DNA from: Panicum virgatum
Lineage: Eukaryota > Streptophyta > Magnoliopsida > Poales > Poaceae
NCBI RefSeq assembly: GCF_016808335.1
Contig: NC_053149.1
Span: 35,604,118-35,668,117, forward strand
Length of the DNA: 64,000 nucleotides
Reading direction: 5' to 3'
Every line of letters starts with the position of its first letter. Positions within the stretch are counted from its first letter, which is position 1. The position numbers and the translations under genes were made by a program. Below are positions 1 through 10,302 of the stretch, piece by piece. The notes beneath the pieces were generated by a model. The model was given only the letters and a program-made list of their open reading frames with translations, was not told the DNA's origin and did not search any database.

Positions 1-110
1 TTAATTATACAAACTAATTATACAATAATTATACAAACTAATTATACATAAACTAATTATACTATAATTATACAAAGTAATTATACAGAATACGTAAATA
101 AATAAAACAA
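1..110. repeat. AT-rich short tandem repeat inside CACTA element 1
   Basis: Repeated copies of an AATTATACAAACT-like unit. It is the positional counterpart of the TATAATTCTC repeats at about 10840-11230 in element 2, just beyond the GC-rich leader. No coding capacity. Confidence 0.75.
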
Positions 111-500
111 TTAAGAAAAAAAATCCATACGCAGAGGAGGGGTGGGGGGGGGGGGGGGGCGGCGCTTGCTGCAGTGAGGCCGGCCGGGCGCCGCACGTGG
201 GACGACGGCAGTGGCGATGGAGGGCGGCGGCGGCCGGGGGCGCTGGCGTCGGCGTTGGGCGGTGGCGTCGGCGTGGGAGGCGGGACGGGGCGGCGGCGCG
301 GGCACAGAGGAGGAGGCGCGGCCACCGAGGACGGCGCGGGCCGGGCCAATGGGAGGCGGCGGCGCGCAGAGAGGCCTGCTGGGGCAGCGGGACGCGCAGG
401 GAGGCGGGACGGGGCGGCGGCGGCGAGGCGGACGATCGTCGGAGAGGGTGGCCGAGCTGGGAGCGGCGCGCAGTGAAGGCGAGAAAGAAGAAGAACCGGC
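111..500 (-). other. GC-rich leader/first exon region of the second CACTA gene (element 1)
   Basis: Strongly GC-rich, low-complexity stretch that is open in several frames on both strands, so reading frames here carry little information. A minus-strand TATA box lies just outside it at about 511-518. The same arrangement occurs at 11270-11780 in element 2, where the ORF2 gene follows downstream on the minus strand. I read it as the 5' leader of that gene. It is not an independent Pro/Arg-rich protein. Confidence 0.5.
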
Positions 501-504
501 GCGT

Positions 505-525
505 CCTTCGATATATAGGGAGAGC
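505..525 (-). promoter_or_regulatory. TATA box for the second CACTA gene (element 1)
   Basis: CCTATATAT on the minus strand at about 511-518. It lies between the ACCGGT repeat block and the GC-rich leader, matching TATAAAA at 11786-11792 in element 2. Function is inferred from sequence and position. Confidence 0.45.
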
Positions 526-527
526 CT

Positions 528-905
528 AAGGTACCGGGTGAAAAGTAAAACCGGTACCTAAGCTTCCCTAAGGTACCAGTTGTAATTTCCACCCGGTACC
601 ATTGTAAATACTAAGGTACCAGTTTTCGTGTACCCGGTTCCTTAGGCCTCCAAAGGCGGGAAATGAAAACCCTAAGGTACCGGGTGGTTTCATAAAACCG
701 GTACCTAAGGCTTTGAAAACTTTAATTTTATAAATTCTTTGACCCAGGAGGACGAATCTCCTTAGTATCTCAATGGCAACGGGCGGGAAATGAAAACTCC
801 GCTGACACGGTTCGACTCCCCCGCTGGACGGCCCACTTTTTTTTTCTACCAAAATCCCAAATTGGACCCTAAGGTACCGGTTGTAATTTCCAACCGGTAC
901 CAAAG
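528..905. repeat. Internal ACCGGT-type repeat cluster (element 1)
   Basis: Multiple direct and inverted copies of a GGTACCGGTT / AACCGGTACC motif, often as near-palindromic pairs such as the one at about 868-901. The same motif class forms the terminal repeats of the element (5170-5551). In CACTA elements subterminal motifs are the binding sites of the TNPA-type protein. Here a second cluster sits inside the element, beside the ORF2 promoter. Confidence 0.65.
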
Positions 906-924
906 GTTCTCTTTTCTTTTCCCA

Positions 925-1385
925 TTTGTTTTTCTCTTGTAAATCTATTAATTACCCAATAATTATATTAATCATCTGATTAATCATTTAATCATCTAAT
1001 AAATTAGTTAATTGAATAATAAATCTGATATATGCCTAGTAAATCATTTAATTGCCGAATAAATTTGATAATATTCACGAAAAATATTACAAGATATAAT
1101 CATTTCGCTAAGAAAATATTACTACATCATTTAAATGCACGATAATTTTAATTACTACATAATAAGATGCATATTAAATCAAATAATTACATAACAAATC
1201 ATTTAAATTCACAATATTTCTAATTACTACATGATAAATCATTTAGGTGCATAACTAATCATTTTAATTGCATAATAAATCATAATAAATCAAATAATTG
1301 CATAATAAATTATTTAATTGTCTAATAAATCAATTCATTGCATAAGAAATCTAATAATGTTCACAGAAAATATTACAAGACATAA
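925..1385. repeat. AT-rich degenerate minisatellite downstream of the TNP2 gene
   Basis: Degenerate copies of units such as CATAATAAATCATTTAAAT. It is the counterpart of the much more regular 20-bp array at 16008-16640 in element 2. No gene seen. Confidence 0.65.
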
Positions 1386-1835
1386 TCATTCAACTAAGGG
1401 AATATTAACGATGGTTCGCTTTACAATCGTCCCTTCATTATGATCATGACGTGCGTACGGAGCCTCCTCTTCGGCTAAAAGAATACTTGTGTCAACCTCC
1501 ACTGCGAACGGAGTCATATCTTCAACCTTATTGTATTCTTCTTCATCTGTGACATCGTCGACTCCCATAATTTTTCTTTTTCCTGCCAGAACAATATGGC
1601 GCTTTGCCTCATCTCCGGCACCTACAAAACTTGATTTATTCCTGAACTTGTCCTTTCTCGTTTTGCTAGACATGTCCTGCACATAGAAAACTTGAGTGAC
1701 ATCTTTAGCTAGGACGAATGGTTCGTCTCGATAGCCAAGCTCTTTGAGGTCTACCGATGTCATTCCGTACTCGTCGATATCGACACCTTTTCCTGTGAGT
1801 TTAACCCATTGACAACGAAATAGAGGTATCTTCAA
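1386..1835 (-). pseudogene. CACTA TNP2 gene, C-terminal DUF4216 segment (element 1)
   Basis: This open segment encodes a DUF4216-like domain: it begins near KIPLFRCQWV and continues with GVDIDEYGMTSVDL, GYRDEPFVLAKDVTQVFYV and an acidic tail (DVTDEEEYNKVEDMTPF). DUF4216 is usually the C-terminal domain of plant CACTA transposases, after TNP2 and DUF4218. It lies in a different frame from the DUF4218 segment just upstream (1913-2461), so the gene is frameshifted between about 1840 and 1930. The equivalent in element 2 is 16718-17140. Domain names are assigned by recognition. Confidence 0.82.
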
Positions 1836-1912
1836 CGGCCCATAGTCGAGTTCCCAGATCTCTTCAATGTAACCAAAATATGAGTTCGTTTGGCCACTAG
1901 AGTCGGTGGCAT

Positions 1913-2461
1913 CTATACGGACACCACTATTTTGATTGGTGCTCTTGTTATCTTGGGCTCTTGTATAAATGTGTAACCATTAATTTCATATCCTTGGTAC
2001 ATCAGGATTGAATTTGCCGGACCCCTGGCCAGCCAAGCTAGCTGCTCATGAATTTGATCGTTGGCCATGACTTCCTTCTGCAACCAGGTGGCGAATGTAT
2101 CATTATGATGTTTTGTAATCCATGTCTCAGACATCAAAGGGTATATACTTCGCACAATTTGCATGTGCTCCTCCATGTATGGAGCCACCAATGCTGATTG
2201 TTGCAGAATTGTTAGATGTGCTTTGCTCAACGTGGCATGATCTGTGGCATTTACTGATTTTCTTCCAAGTGTGCCCTTTCCAATCAGCCGCCCCTCATAA
2301 TGTGATACTGGAATCCCAATTGGGCAGAGTTCTTCCACATAGTCAACACAAAATTCAATGACCTCCTCTGTGACGTAACCCTTCGCAATGCTTCCTTCTG
2401 GACGAGCCCGATTACGAACGTATTTTTTTAGTACTGCAAAGTATCGTTCAAAAGGGAACAT
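1913..2461 (-). pseudogene. CACTA TNP2 gene, DUF4218 segment (element 1)
   Basis: The segment starts at MFPFERYFAVLKKYVRN and runs through GSIAKGYVTEEVIEFCVDYVEE, typical of DUF4218 in plant CACTA transposases. It then reads into a linker (ETWITKHHNDTFATW) before losing frame near 1913. It lies directly downstream of a TNP2 fragment at 2463-2732 but not in one continuous frame, so the gene is broken. Element 2 has lost about 100 bp across the start of this domain. Confidence 0.82.
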
Positions 2462-2462
2462 A

Positions 2463-2732
2463 TTATGAAGGAAAACAGGACCGAGAATACCAATCTCTTT
2501 GACCAGGTGAACTAGAAGATGCTGTCATAATATTGAAGAATGATGGAGGAAATATCATTTCAAGACTGACTAAACTTTGGACAACATCCTCTTGTAGCCT
2601 GCTTAAACTCGATGGATCGATTGCCTTCTGAGAAATTGTGTTGAGAAATGCGCATAGCTTTATGATTGTTGCTCGAACATTAGCTGGTAGAATACCTCTA
2701 AGTGCAATTGGAATCAATTGCGTCATCAACAC
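2463..2732 (-). pseudogene. CACTA TNP2 gene, segment between TNP2 and DUF4218 (element 1)
   Basis: Translated on the minus strand it reads MLMTQLIPIALRGILPANV then KLCAFLNTISQKAIDPSSL and VVQSLVSLEMIFPPSFFNIM, the conserved stretch joining TNP2 to DUF4218. Frame changes at about 2735-2905 (upstream) and at about 2463-2530 separate it from its neighbours. Confidence 0.8.
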
Positions 2733-2905
2733 GTGACAGTCATGGGACTTTACTGTGTGCGAATTTCTTCTCTTTCAATTTCAGTAGCCTCTTTATATTC
2801 GAAGAGTAGCCTGATGGCACCTTGATACTGTTCAAACAGTCGAACATACTTTGCTTCTCTTCCTTACTAAGAGTGTAGCACGCAGGACCTAGATAATGAC
2901 GTCCT

Positions 2906-4765
2906 TTATCCTTTTTTTTCTAGATGTAGGGAGGCCCGTTGTTTCAGACGTTGAAGATCTTGCCGCGCTTCCAATGTATCCTTTGGCTTACCGTAGACAC
3001 CAAGGAAGCCTAGAAGGTTCACACAAAGATTTTTTGTTAGGTGCATCACATCAATTGCATGGCGGACATCTAAGACATCCCAATAAGGTAACTCCCAAAA
3101 TATACTCTTCTTCTTCCACATAGGTGCACGTCCGTCATCACTCTGCACTGATCTGCTGTTGGGTCCTTTTCCGAATACTACTTTTATATCTTTGACCATT
3201 TCAAACACCATTTTCCCACAACGGTGCCTAGGCTTGGTACGATGATCTGCCTTTCCATCGTAGTGAGCATGCCTCCTCCTTAATGGGTGCTTGATCGGAA
3301 GAAATCGACGATGACCCATATACACGATCTTCCTACAGTGCTTGAGGTACATGCTGTCGGTTTCTTCTAAACAATGGGTGCATGCCCTATAACCCTTATT
3401 GGATTGTCCGGAGAGGTTACTTAGTGCTGGCCAATCGTTGGTGGTTACGAAAAGCAATGCATGCAGGTTAAAATGATCCTCTGCGTGCGCATCCCACATA
3501 CGAACACCCTCATCTTTCCACAACAATAGAAGATCCTCAATCAGTGGTTTCAGATACACATCTATATCGTTACCGGGTTGCTTCGGGCCGGGGATAAGCA
3601 CCGGCATCATAATGAATTTCCGCTTCATACACAACCAGGGAGGAAGGTTGTATATACAGAGTGTCACAGGCCAGGTACTATGGCCACTGCTCTGCTCACC
3701 GAAAGGATTCATGCCATCTGTACTTAAGCCGAACCTTATATTCCTCGCATCATTTGCAAATGTTGGGAATGCTCTGTCCACTTTTCTCCACTGTGACCCA
3801 TCAGCGGGGTGTCTCAACATATTATCTTGTTTACGTTCTTCTTTGTGCCATCGCATCAATTTAGCATTCGTTTTGTTCATGAACAAACGTTTCAGACGTG
3901 GTATTAGAGGAAAATACCACATCACCTTGGCAGGCACTCTCTTCTTGACACGCAGCCCCTCAACGTCGCCTGGATCATCTCGAGGGATCTTGTACCAGCA
4001 TGCGTTGCATACAGGGCATGAATCCAAATTTTCATACTCACCTCGATATAGGATGCAGTCATTAGGACAAGCATGTATCTTCTGTGGCTCTAATCCTAAA
4101 GGACAAACAACTTTTTTTGCCTCGTATGTTGTCTCCGGCAAGGTGTTACCCTCAGGGAGTAAGTTTTTTATAAGTTTCAGCAACTCCTCGAATCCCTTGT
4201 CAGACAAACCATTTGATGCCTTCCATTGCAATAATTCCAATGTGGTACCCAACTTCTTTTGGTCTTGTTTGCAATCAGGGTACAATAATGTTCTGTAGTC
4301 CTCCAACATACGCTTCAGATCTCTCGATTCCTTTTCTGTTTCGCAACCTTCCTCAGCTTCGCGCAGCATCTGACCAAGATCATCTTCTGCAATGTATCCT
4401 TCAGTATCTTCTTCAGGCTCACCCATTGCAGTGTCGTTGAAAAAGGAATTATAATTGGCTGCAAAGTCAGGAATCCTGTCCTCTTCTTCTACATTATTAT
4501 CCATCACAATTCCTCTTTCGCCATGCTTGGTCCAAACATAGTAGTTCGGCATGAAACCACTATTGAACAAGTGACTATGGATGGTTCTTGATGATGAGTA
4601 ATCCTTCTCATTCTTACAAAATTTGCATGGACAACGAACGAAACCGCCATACTTGTGATTCTCGGCCGCTTCTATGAATTCATGCACGCCATCCATGAAC
4701 TCCTTTGAACGCCGGTCGGCCATGTACATCCATTGCCGACTCATCTGGGTCCACATACAATACAT
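2906..4765 (-). pseudogene. CACTA transposase TNP2, N-terminal 620 codons (element 1)
   Basis: Long open segment with the transposase-associated domain (about residues 8-90: SRQWMY..DRRSKEFMDGV, the Cys pair CPCKFCKNEKDY and H-x-FNSGFMPNYYVWTKHGE) followed by the TNP2 catalytic domain (about 200-600: CPNDC.LYRGEY, CPVCNACW, LSTDGMNPFG, PPWLCMKRKF, GNDIDVYLKPLIEDL, RHAIDVMHLTKN). It catalyses excision and integration by binding transposon ends. The likely start is MSRQWMY (about 4741); the upstream in-frame Met is less conserved. The frame ends at an A8 run near 2905, where the related copy has a different length change, so this is a truncated reading. The TATA box at about 5158-5167 fits as its promoter. 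Confidence 0.9.
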
Positions 4766-4769
4766 TTAT

Positions 4770-5095
4770 ATACATCATTGTACTGTACAAATAGTTCATT
4801 CATAATACCAATTTATAACAATATATTTATATAATTGATAATGCATATAACTATAATAAATAAATACTATTCACTTATCAAATAAATTGAAAAAACATAT
4901 AAATACAATAATTTGATAGTATTCAAATATCAAATAAATTAATAACGTATATAACTTAAATAAGATGTTACAAATATAAATAATTATCACATATATAAAC
5001 TAAATCAAGTAATAACTGTTTCTAAAAATTAATTGCTAAGTTATAAAAAAAATAACTAATCTTTTTTAAAAAAAATAGTAAAAATTCGCCTCCCC
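4770..5095. other. AT-rich stretch upstream of TNP2, no gene seen
   Basis: AT-rich sequence between the TNP2 start and the promoter-proximal GC-rich leader. Probably contains the first intron/leader of the TNP2 transcript. Nothing else recognised. Confidence 0.4.
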
Positions 5096-5149
5096 TCACC
5101 CCACTCAGCTGCCATGAACAGTGAGTTCACGGCAGCTTGAGAGGGGGAG

Positions 5150-5175
5150 GAGATGGGGTATTTATAGGCTCGGGC
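5150..5175 (-). promoter_or_regulatory. TNP2 promoter TATA box (element 1)
   Basis: CCTATAAATACCCC on the minus strand, followed downstream by a conserved leader (GCTGCCGTGAACTCAC) that also occurs in element 2 at about 20390-20410. The same spacing in two copies supports a real TNP2 promoter next to the right terminus. Confidence 0.6.
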
Positions 5176-5551
5176 CAAAGGCACCGGTTGAATTCAATGA
5201 CCCGGTGCTAAAATTAATTCAATAGCACCGGGTCAAGGCACCAACCGGTGCCTTAGGCCCGAGCTCCTGGCAGCTGCCACGTTTCATTATCATAGGAACC
5301 GGTTATTCCTATAAACCGGTGCCTTTAGCGCAGACTTCATTTGGTACCGGGTGGTGGATGAAACCGGTTCCTATGGTGACGCATTGGAACCGGTTGGAAC
5401 CACCAACCGGTGCCAATTGCCCTCCACATGTTCGGTCGACGGCCGAAGGTACCAGCTGCCGTTGCAGCCGGTACCGATGGGTACCATCGGTACCGGCTGC
5501 AATAGTAGCTGGTACCGATGGTCAGGACCGATGGCCCGTTTTCTAGTAGTG
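5170..5551. repeat. Right subterminal repeats and terminus of CACTA element 1
   Basis: At least ten copies of GGCACCGGTT / AACCGGTGCC / GGTACCGG motifs in both orientations, ending with the terminus TTTTCTAGTAGTG at 5539-5551. Subterminal motif arrays are diagnostic of CACTA elements. Confidence 0.85.
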
Positions 5552-5793
5552 TGCGGTTGCATTTATTATTGATTTCTTGTCTGCCACTGGCTTTTCACTT
5601 CAGCCTTCAGGTCATATGACGATATCAAGGTCCTATGACATTTGTCTAGTGTACTTAGCATTTATTGCAGTAGATTTTGAGTAGATTATAGTTGGGCCAT
5701 GTATGTGTAATAGACCCAGCCCATAACAATGTATATACTGCATGACAAGCAATGATGTGAGAAGTTCTAGAGTTCTTCTAAGAAAATCAGCCG
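5552..5793. other. Flanking DNA between the two CACTA elements, no gene seen
   Basis: Unique-looking sequence just outside the right end of element 1. It continues directly into the small heat-shock-protein fragment. No splice sites or repeats recognised. Confidence 0.4.
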
Positions 5794-6076
5794 ATGGTGG
5801 TTCTGGCGGAGACGGCGGCGATGTGGAGGTCCCTAGCGGCGGTCGGCGAGGTGCGCCTGCCGTGGGACATTGTGGAGAATGAGAAGGAGGTGAAGATGTG
5901 GTTCGACATACCGGGACTAGCGCGTGATGGGGTGAAGGTGATGGTGGAGGACGACACGTTGGTGATCTGTGGCGAGCACAAGGAGGACGGTGCCGGGGGT
6001 GTGGATGGCGGGGAGCACGTGCTGCTCGCGCTGCTACTCTGGGACGCGCAGGTGGAGCGTGTGGCACTAGAGTACC
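5794..6076 (+). pseudogene. Small heat-shock protein (chloroplast HSP20-type) gene fragment
   Basis: The frame contains PWDIVENEKEVKMWFDIPGL, then DGVKVMVEDDTLVI and CGEHK, which is the start of an alpha-crystallin (HSP20) domain and most like chloroplast-targeted class sHSPs (family consensus PWDI..D..EVKM.FDMPGL). sHSPs are ATP-independent holdase chaperones. Only the first half of the domain is recognisable. After about codon 70 the sequence no longer resembles the family, and at 6077 it is cut by the left end of CACTA element 2, so the open frame running to 6204 is a fusion with transposon repeats. No transit peptide is seen. A copied or decayed fragment, not a working chaperone gene. Confidence 0.75.
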
Positions 6077-6320
6077 CACTACTAGAAAACACGTCATGGG
6101 AACCGGTTGGAAACACCCTTAGGCACCGATTTTCCAACCGGTTCACCCAAACTGAGACCAATGGCGTCTCCCTAAGACCCCGGGTATTTAACCCGGTGTC
6201 TTAGGCTTTCATTGGCACCGGTTGGAAAGACCAACCGGTGCCAAAGCGGCTGCCACGCTGACGCAAGGTGTCAACTCCTTTGGTACCGGTTGGTCTTTCC
6301 AACCGGTGCCAATGACCTTT
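6077..6320. repeat. Left terminus and subterminal repeats of CACTA element 2
   Basis: CACTACTAGAAAA followed by about eight copies of ACCGGTTGG / CCAACCGGT in both orientations (for example GGCACCGGTTGGAAAGACC at about 6214 with its inverted partner). These are the predicted binding sites for the element's own DNA-binding protein. Confidence 0.85.
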
Positions 6321-6599
6321 TTCCTTTTTTTTTCGTATTCCAGTTTTGTTTGATTTATTTATTACTGTTTATTCTTTTATAATTGCTAAACGCACTTGAG
6401 CTCTACAATAGTATACATTCATTGGTCGTATGTATGTGTTCATTTTCAGAGAATATCTGAAACTAACTAAAAGTGAAATGCGAGCATATAATTAGGCTAA
6501 TTAGATGAACTAATATATTTACAAATATACAAACATCAAGACATCACGTTTAGAAATATTTACAAATATACAAGTCATGTTTGTAGTCCAACTACTGGG

Positions 6600-7923
6600 C
6601 CCCTCAGGAGCTCAATGGAAGTCCTCTATGGATGTGACCGACGTGGTAGAACTCGCCTCTAGGATCCAGGTTCTCGTTCAAAAAGAATCCGGCGAGCTGC
6701 TCGCATACGGCATTGATCTGAGTAACATTCATCCCCCATTTGAGACATCTATCATTTAGGAAAAAAGAACTGATATATTAATATCATGTGCATTATTATA
6801 ATTATGAAAATATACTAGTGAATGGTTTGGACGTACTCTCATGTCCTCTGTAGTAGGCTTTCGCATGGAGTCATGATATGCAAGTAGTCGCATATGTAGT
6901 ACCCGCACCAATCAGTTCCTTGTTGTTGTCTCGCACACTTAAGGAGAAACAAATAAATTACTCGATTTAGAACAATTTGGCATTACTTAACTAGACAAAT
7001 CTTTGTGAATCAACATACCGGATAATCCATTTTAACGTTCAGTTTGGGCCTCCATTGACCACGTCCTTTGTTATTTTTCACAAATTTTTTCAAAACCCTA
7101 GGCTCAAAGTTAAATTTGATATTCAGGAATTGTTATTAACAGAAAAAAGATTTGATTGTGCAAACTGAACTTACCTGTTCAAGGGGTCTATGATATGTTG
7201 GATTGCGAACTTTGGATTTCTCATTGAGTCAAAGAGTATAAGATTGCCGGTCTCTACAGAAAATATGAGTAAAATCCAATGATAACTGCAGATTTAGATA
7301 TAATATATACATACATGCATTAGACGACTTAGTATTTATTTAGTAATATAACATAGGATTGAGTCGACCAAGGCTTACCCAAAGTTGTATGGTATGAATA
7401 TATAGGATTTGTAATTTTGCCTAGTCAACGAATCGTACATGTTTTGGCATGTTTCCGTGTAATTTTCGTTGAGCATTTTCTGGTTGACTAGAAAAGGAGA
7501 CATGAAGCCGATCTGATGGTGCCATCCATGTTTTAGGCTTCTTTTGGTCTCCTGTCTAAACGATACAATAGAAATTTTATAATGCACACATATAATTATG
7601 TTCTTATTAACAAAAAGTATTAATGTAGAGGTAAGTGATACTTACCAAACCCAAATGGTGATGATAGAGGCATCGAGGGCTTGTCGATGGTAAATGTGAT
7701 ATAAATCTTCGAAGTACACCCAGAAGTCGTCCTCCCCGCGGAAGAAATCATGATCACGATACTTGACTCCAAACATTTTCCCTTCGCCATTCGACATTCG
7801 CAGGTACCATCTATGCAAATTGAACATCTGCGTGCCTAGACTTTTCTCCTCTTCCTTAGTGACAAAAGGTTTTCCATGCTGGAATGGAGTAAGAACGGGA
7901 GCGACAGGGATTTCCGCCTCCAC
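6600..7923 (-). pseudogene. CACTA second gene, C-terminal Ulp1/C48-like cysteine protease exons
   Basis: Read right to left in several exons. The pre-protease segment (7923-7642) contains FGVKYRDHDFFRGEDDFWVYFEDL. An exon at 7587-7375 ends in KSYIFIPYNFG. An exon at about 7284-7175 reads YHWILLI then LFDSMRN, bounded by CTGCAG| and |GTAA. A segment near 7150-7020 follows. A segment near 6950-6838 reads QQQGTDWCGYYICDY, with the nucleophile Cys at 6905-6907. A C-terminal piece near 6760-6600 contains NENLDPRGEFY. His, Asp, Gln and Cys of the Ulp1 catalytic set are all present. In plant transposons this domain sits at the end of the second CACTA protein; its substrate is unknown. Intron limits are partly inferred. 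Confidence 0.72.
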
Positions 7924-7989
7924 TTGCCCCGTTGCCTGCTCTAGCGTTAATCCTGTTTCAGAAAGAAATATCGCGGTCTGTAGGTCCGC

Positions 7990-9025
7990 CTAGATATGTA
8001 CATCCATCGGGTGTAGGAGTGGCAACCCTGGCACCCAGAGGGACTCGAGTTCTTTTTGTTGTGTGCCAAGCTGAGGAATGGTCTTGACACATTTTTTCTT
8101 CACATTTCTCACCTTGTGTGCCTTTGTCAGAGTACGTTCATAGTCCGAGGGTAAGCTTTTCGGTTGTGGTGGGTTGTCTAGGCTCGCGAGAAGTTTTTTC
8201 CCTAATTCTAGAGGTACCTTTTCCCTCAGCAGGGGGACTTTAGGCTTCAACTGTTCTTTTATATATTGAGTTGTCTCCTCTTCCAACTCCTCAGCGGTCT
8301 TCTCGTAGGTCAATTTTCTTTCGACCGTTTTTTGCTTCTTCTTTGAGGGTCCATCCGCTGGGAGGGATGTTGTCTTTTTCTTTCCTTTTTCTGGTGCAGG
8401 AGGAGTTGGAGTACTCGTGGCCCTTTGTGCCGGCGGAGACGGTGGTGAGGGAGCTGGTTGTGGGGACGGCGGTGAGGGAGGCCGCGGAGATGGTCAATCG
8501 GTCTGCTCGGTAGCCGTTGTGCTTGTAGTAAGTTTGATGTCGGCTTTGCGCCATAGAACGATCACGTGCATTGCGTCTCCCAATGTCTTCTCTCCATCTC
8601 CTCCAACGAAGTCGAACTCAAGATCCTCATTGTTTCCAACTATCTGCTCGACTGAGACGGAGGTGTAGCCAGGGGGTATCGGCCTTCCATGAATTGTAGT
8701 ACAAGGATTCAGGGGTAGGACTGACCCGTATGCGACATGAATGGATATATTCTTTGCTCGCACATGAAGCTCGCACGGTGTCGGCATGGTGACATCATCC
8801 AATGGATACCTCTGGTAATACTGCCGTTGGCTCAATCTGGGGTTGCTGTTCAGCTTGTACGTCGGGCGCGGCCGTGGATGCACAACTGCTGCGTCGCTGA
8901 GAGGTCGGGCTTATCACAACATCCGGGTGCGACCCAGCAATGCCCCTTTGGCTCAAAGCTAGTGCAATTGCCTCATTGACCTTGGCGTCCATCTGAGATT
9001 CCAAGGACGCAACCTTCCTGTTCAT
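7990..9025 (-). pseudogene. CACTA second gene, middle region (DUF8039-like)
   Basis: Minus-strand pieces in differing frames: 9025-8795 (MNRKVASLESQMDAKV, a coiled-coil-like stretch), 8883-8494 (YPLDDVTMPTPCELHV, VAYGSVLP, GYTSVSVEQIV, LEFDFVGGDGEKTLGDAM; the motif set of a domain commonly between the transposase-like and Ulp1 parts of such proteins), and 8313-7990 (Lys/Glu-rich linker). Frame changes near 8850 and 8490 and a stop near 9115 show decay. The DUF8039 label is by recognition and less certain than the protease call. Confidence 0.6.
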
Positions 9026-9259
9026 CTCTTCTTGTATGGCACGGAGTTTCTCTTCATGTTCGGCTTTGCTCTTTCGGTGAGTCTTGTAAGAGGAATCTTC
9101 GGCCCAAGCAATTTTCTATGGAACCACACCGATGCCGCGGGCTTGTCCAGGGTGTTCCGGATTCTCTAATGCCCTTGTCAACTCATCATTCTCCCTTTGA
9201 GACTGAAATGTTCCTTGTTGGGCCTCATCTATTGCAGCGACCAGATCGCGGGACACTTC

Positions 9260-9913
9260 TTACATATGCTCGGGCACGACCAAAGTTCCATCCAACTGGT
9301 TTAGTGTCACGCCATTAGCAAATAACCACCACTTGGATCTATCCGGCCAATCCCAAGTCGTCGGCCTGATGCCTCTGTCCATAAGGTCCTGCTCCATCTT
9401 CTGTCGTTTCTTTATTGCCTTCTTGTACTCTCCAGCCCCAAGGTGGTGGCTGTACTTCTTATTTGCTGCATTCGCCTTGGCCTGTTGGGATTTTTCTTGG
9501 GCTTCCTCTGAAAGTTTGTATTGTTTGAATTCCTCCCAGTATGGTTTAACTTGAGGAATATCATTCCAGTTCGGCTCTTTATCCTTCTTGATGTAATTGG
9601 TGTACAACTTCTTCTTGAAACCTGCAAAGGCAAGGGCCATCTTTTTCAAGGCACATTTCTTCACAAGTTCTTCATCAAATCCTTCAGGAAGTGTGAACAT
9701 ATCCCTGAGTTCTGTCCATAGCATTTCCTTTTGATGTGGAGGCACAGCGTGTTGCTGTTCTTCTGGTTTGCTTGATTTCCATAGTCTTGTGGTGATCGGA
9801 ATTCTCGCCCGAACAATAACCCAACATTGGTTGACAAATTTCGTGCTAGCAGCCTCTGGAGCACTTGGACAGCCCTCCGCGTCCACTTCTGTGACGACCT
9901 GTCTTCCCTCCAT
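9260..9913 (-). pseudogene. CACTA second gene, Transposase_24-like (TNP1/En-Spm) segment
   Basis: A 217-codon open segment with CWVIVRARIPITTRLW, MLWTELRDMFTLPEGFDEE, FAGFKKKLYTNYIKK, KPYWEEFKQYKLSEEAQEKS, ANKKYSHHLGAGEYKKAIKK and MDRGIRPTTWDWP, the pattern of the plant Transposase_24 / En-Spm TNP1-like domain. It probably binds the ACCGGT subterminal repeats together with TNP2 at the ends. Upstream exon at 10239-10036, downstream coiled-coil and DUF8039-like region. Confidence 0.75.
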
Positions 9914-10035
9914 TTTCTTGGTTGGCCGGCATCTCCCTTTTGACTGGCTCGATGCGGAAGTCGACTAAATTACAAAAAAGATATATTAATTGCAAAAGTA
10001 ATCTACCAAAGTCACCATGCATATAGTTTTAAGAT

Positions 10036-10239
10036 TCATACTAGAACATGCTGCTGATGATTGGGCGGCGGCGCAAAGTCATCATCTTCTTCATCGGCAT
10101 CTCTAGACATATTCAGGAACGAATCAGCTGTCCGAGCATCTTCTTCAGCAATTGGCTGGGTGATGTTGGCCCTCATATCTTCGTTTATTGCGTCCAACAT
10201 GTATTGCCCGGCGGCCTCGTCATCACCGAAGGGGTCCAT
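10036..10239 (-). CDS. CACTA second gene, N-terminal exon
   Basis: Starts at MDPFGDDEAAGQYMLDAI (ATG at 10239) and continues as an acidic segment (EEDARTADSF, RDADEEDDDF). It sits between a GT/GA microsatellite leader and the Transposase_24-like exon, so I take it as the first coding exon. The chosen Met is the first followed by protein-like composition; two upstream in-frame Met codons read into repeat sequence. Confidence 0.55.
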   Translation of the reverse strand: MDPFGDDEAAGQYMLDAINEDMRANITQPIAEEDARTADSFLNMSRDADEEDDDFAPPPNHQQHVLV

Positions 10240-10302
10240 CCTTAACTGAAAGAGTGTGAATGTGTTAGAGTCTGTGACCATCCTTAACTGCAGCACGAGA
10301 AT

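Larger units (their letters stand above)
1..5551 (-). mobile_element. CACTA (En/Spm) element 1, right-hand part, left end outside window
   Basis: The right terminus is visible: the inverted form of CACTACTAGAAAA ends at 5551 (TTTTCTAGTAGTG). No matching left terminus is seen, so the element starts before the window. Its order matches element 2 (6077-20834): AT-rich repeats, GC-rich leader with TATA box, ACCGGT-type repeats, AT-rich minisatellite, DUF4216, DUF4218, TNP2, TNP2 promoter, subterminal repeats. Both genes of this family read on the minus strand. The TNP2 gene is frameshifted, so the copy is probably not autonomous now. Confidence 0.88.

Noticed and set aside
68..592. 174-codon Pro/Ala-rich frame at the window start
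   Set aside because: Low-complexity GC-rich leader of the CACTA second gene; not protein-like.
3612..4298. Long plus-strand frame (228 codons) opposite TNP2
   Set aside because: Shadow of the TNP2 coding strand; no domain, and its fragments recur wherever the TNP2 copy does.
5765..5795. Heat-shock-element-like GAAGTTCTAGAGTTCTTCTAA cluster before the sHSP fragment
   Set aside because: Spacing of the GAA/TTC units does not follow the canonical alternation, and it lies too close to the ATG; could be chance.
6077..6204. C-terminal extension of the heat-shock-protein frame
   Set aside because: These codons are the CACTA terminus and subterminal repeats read through by chance.
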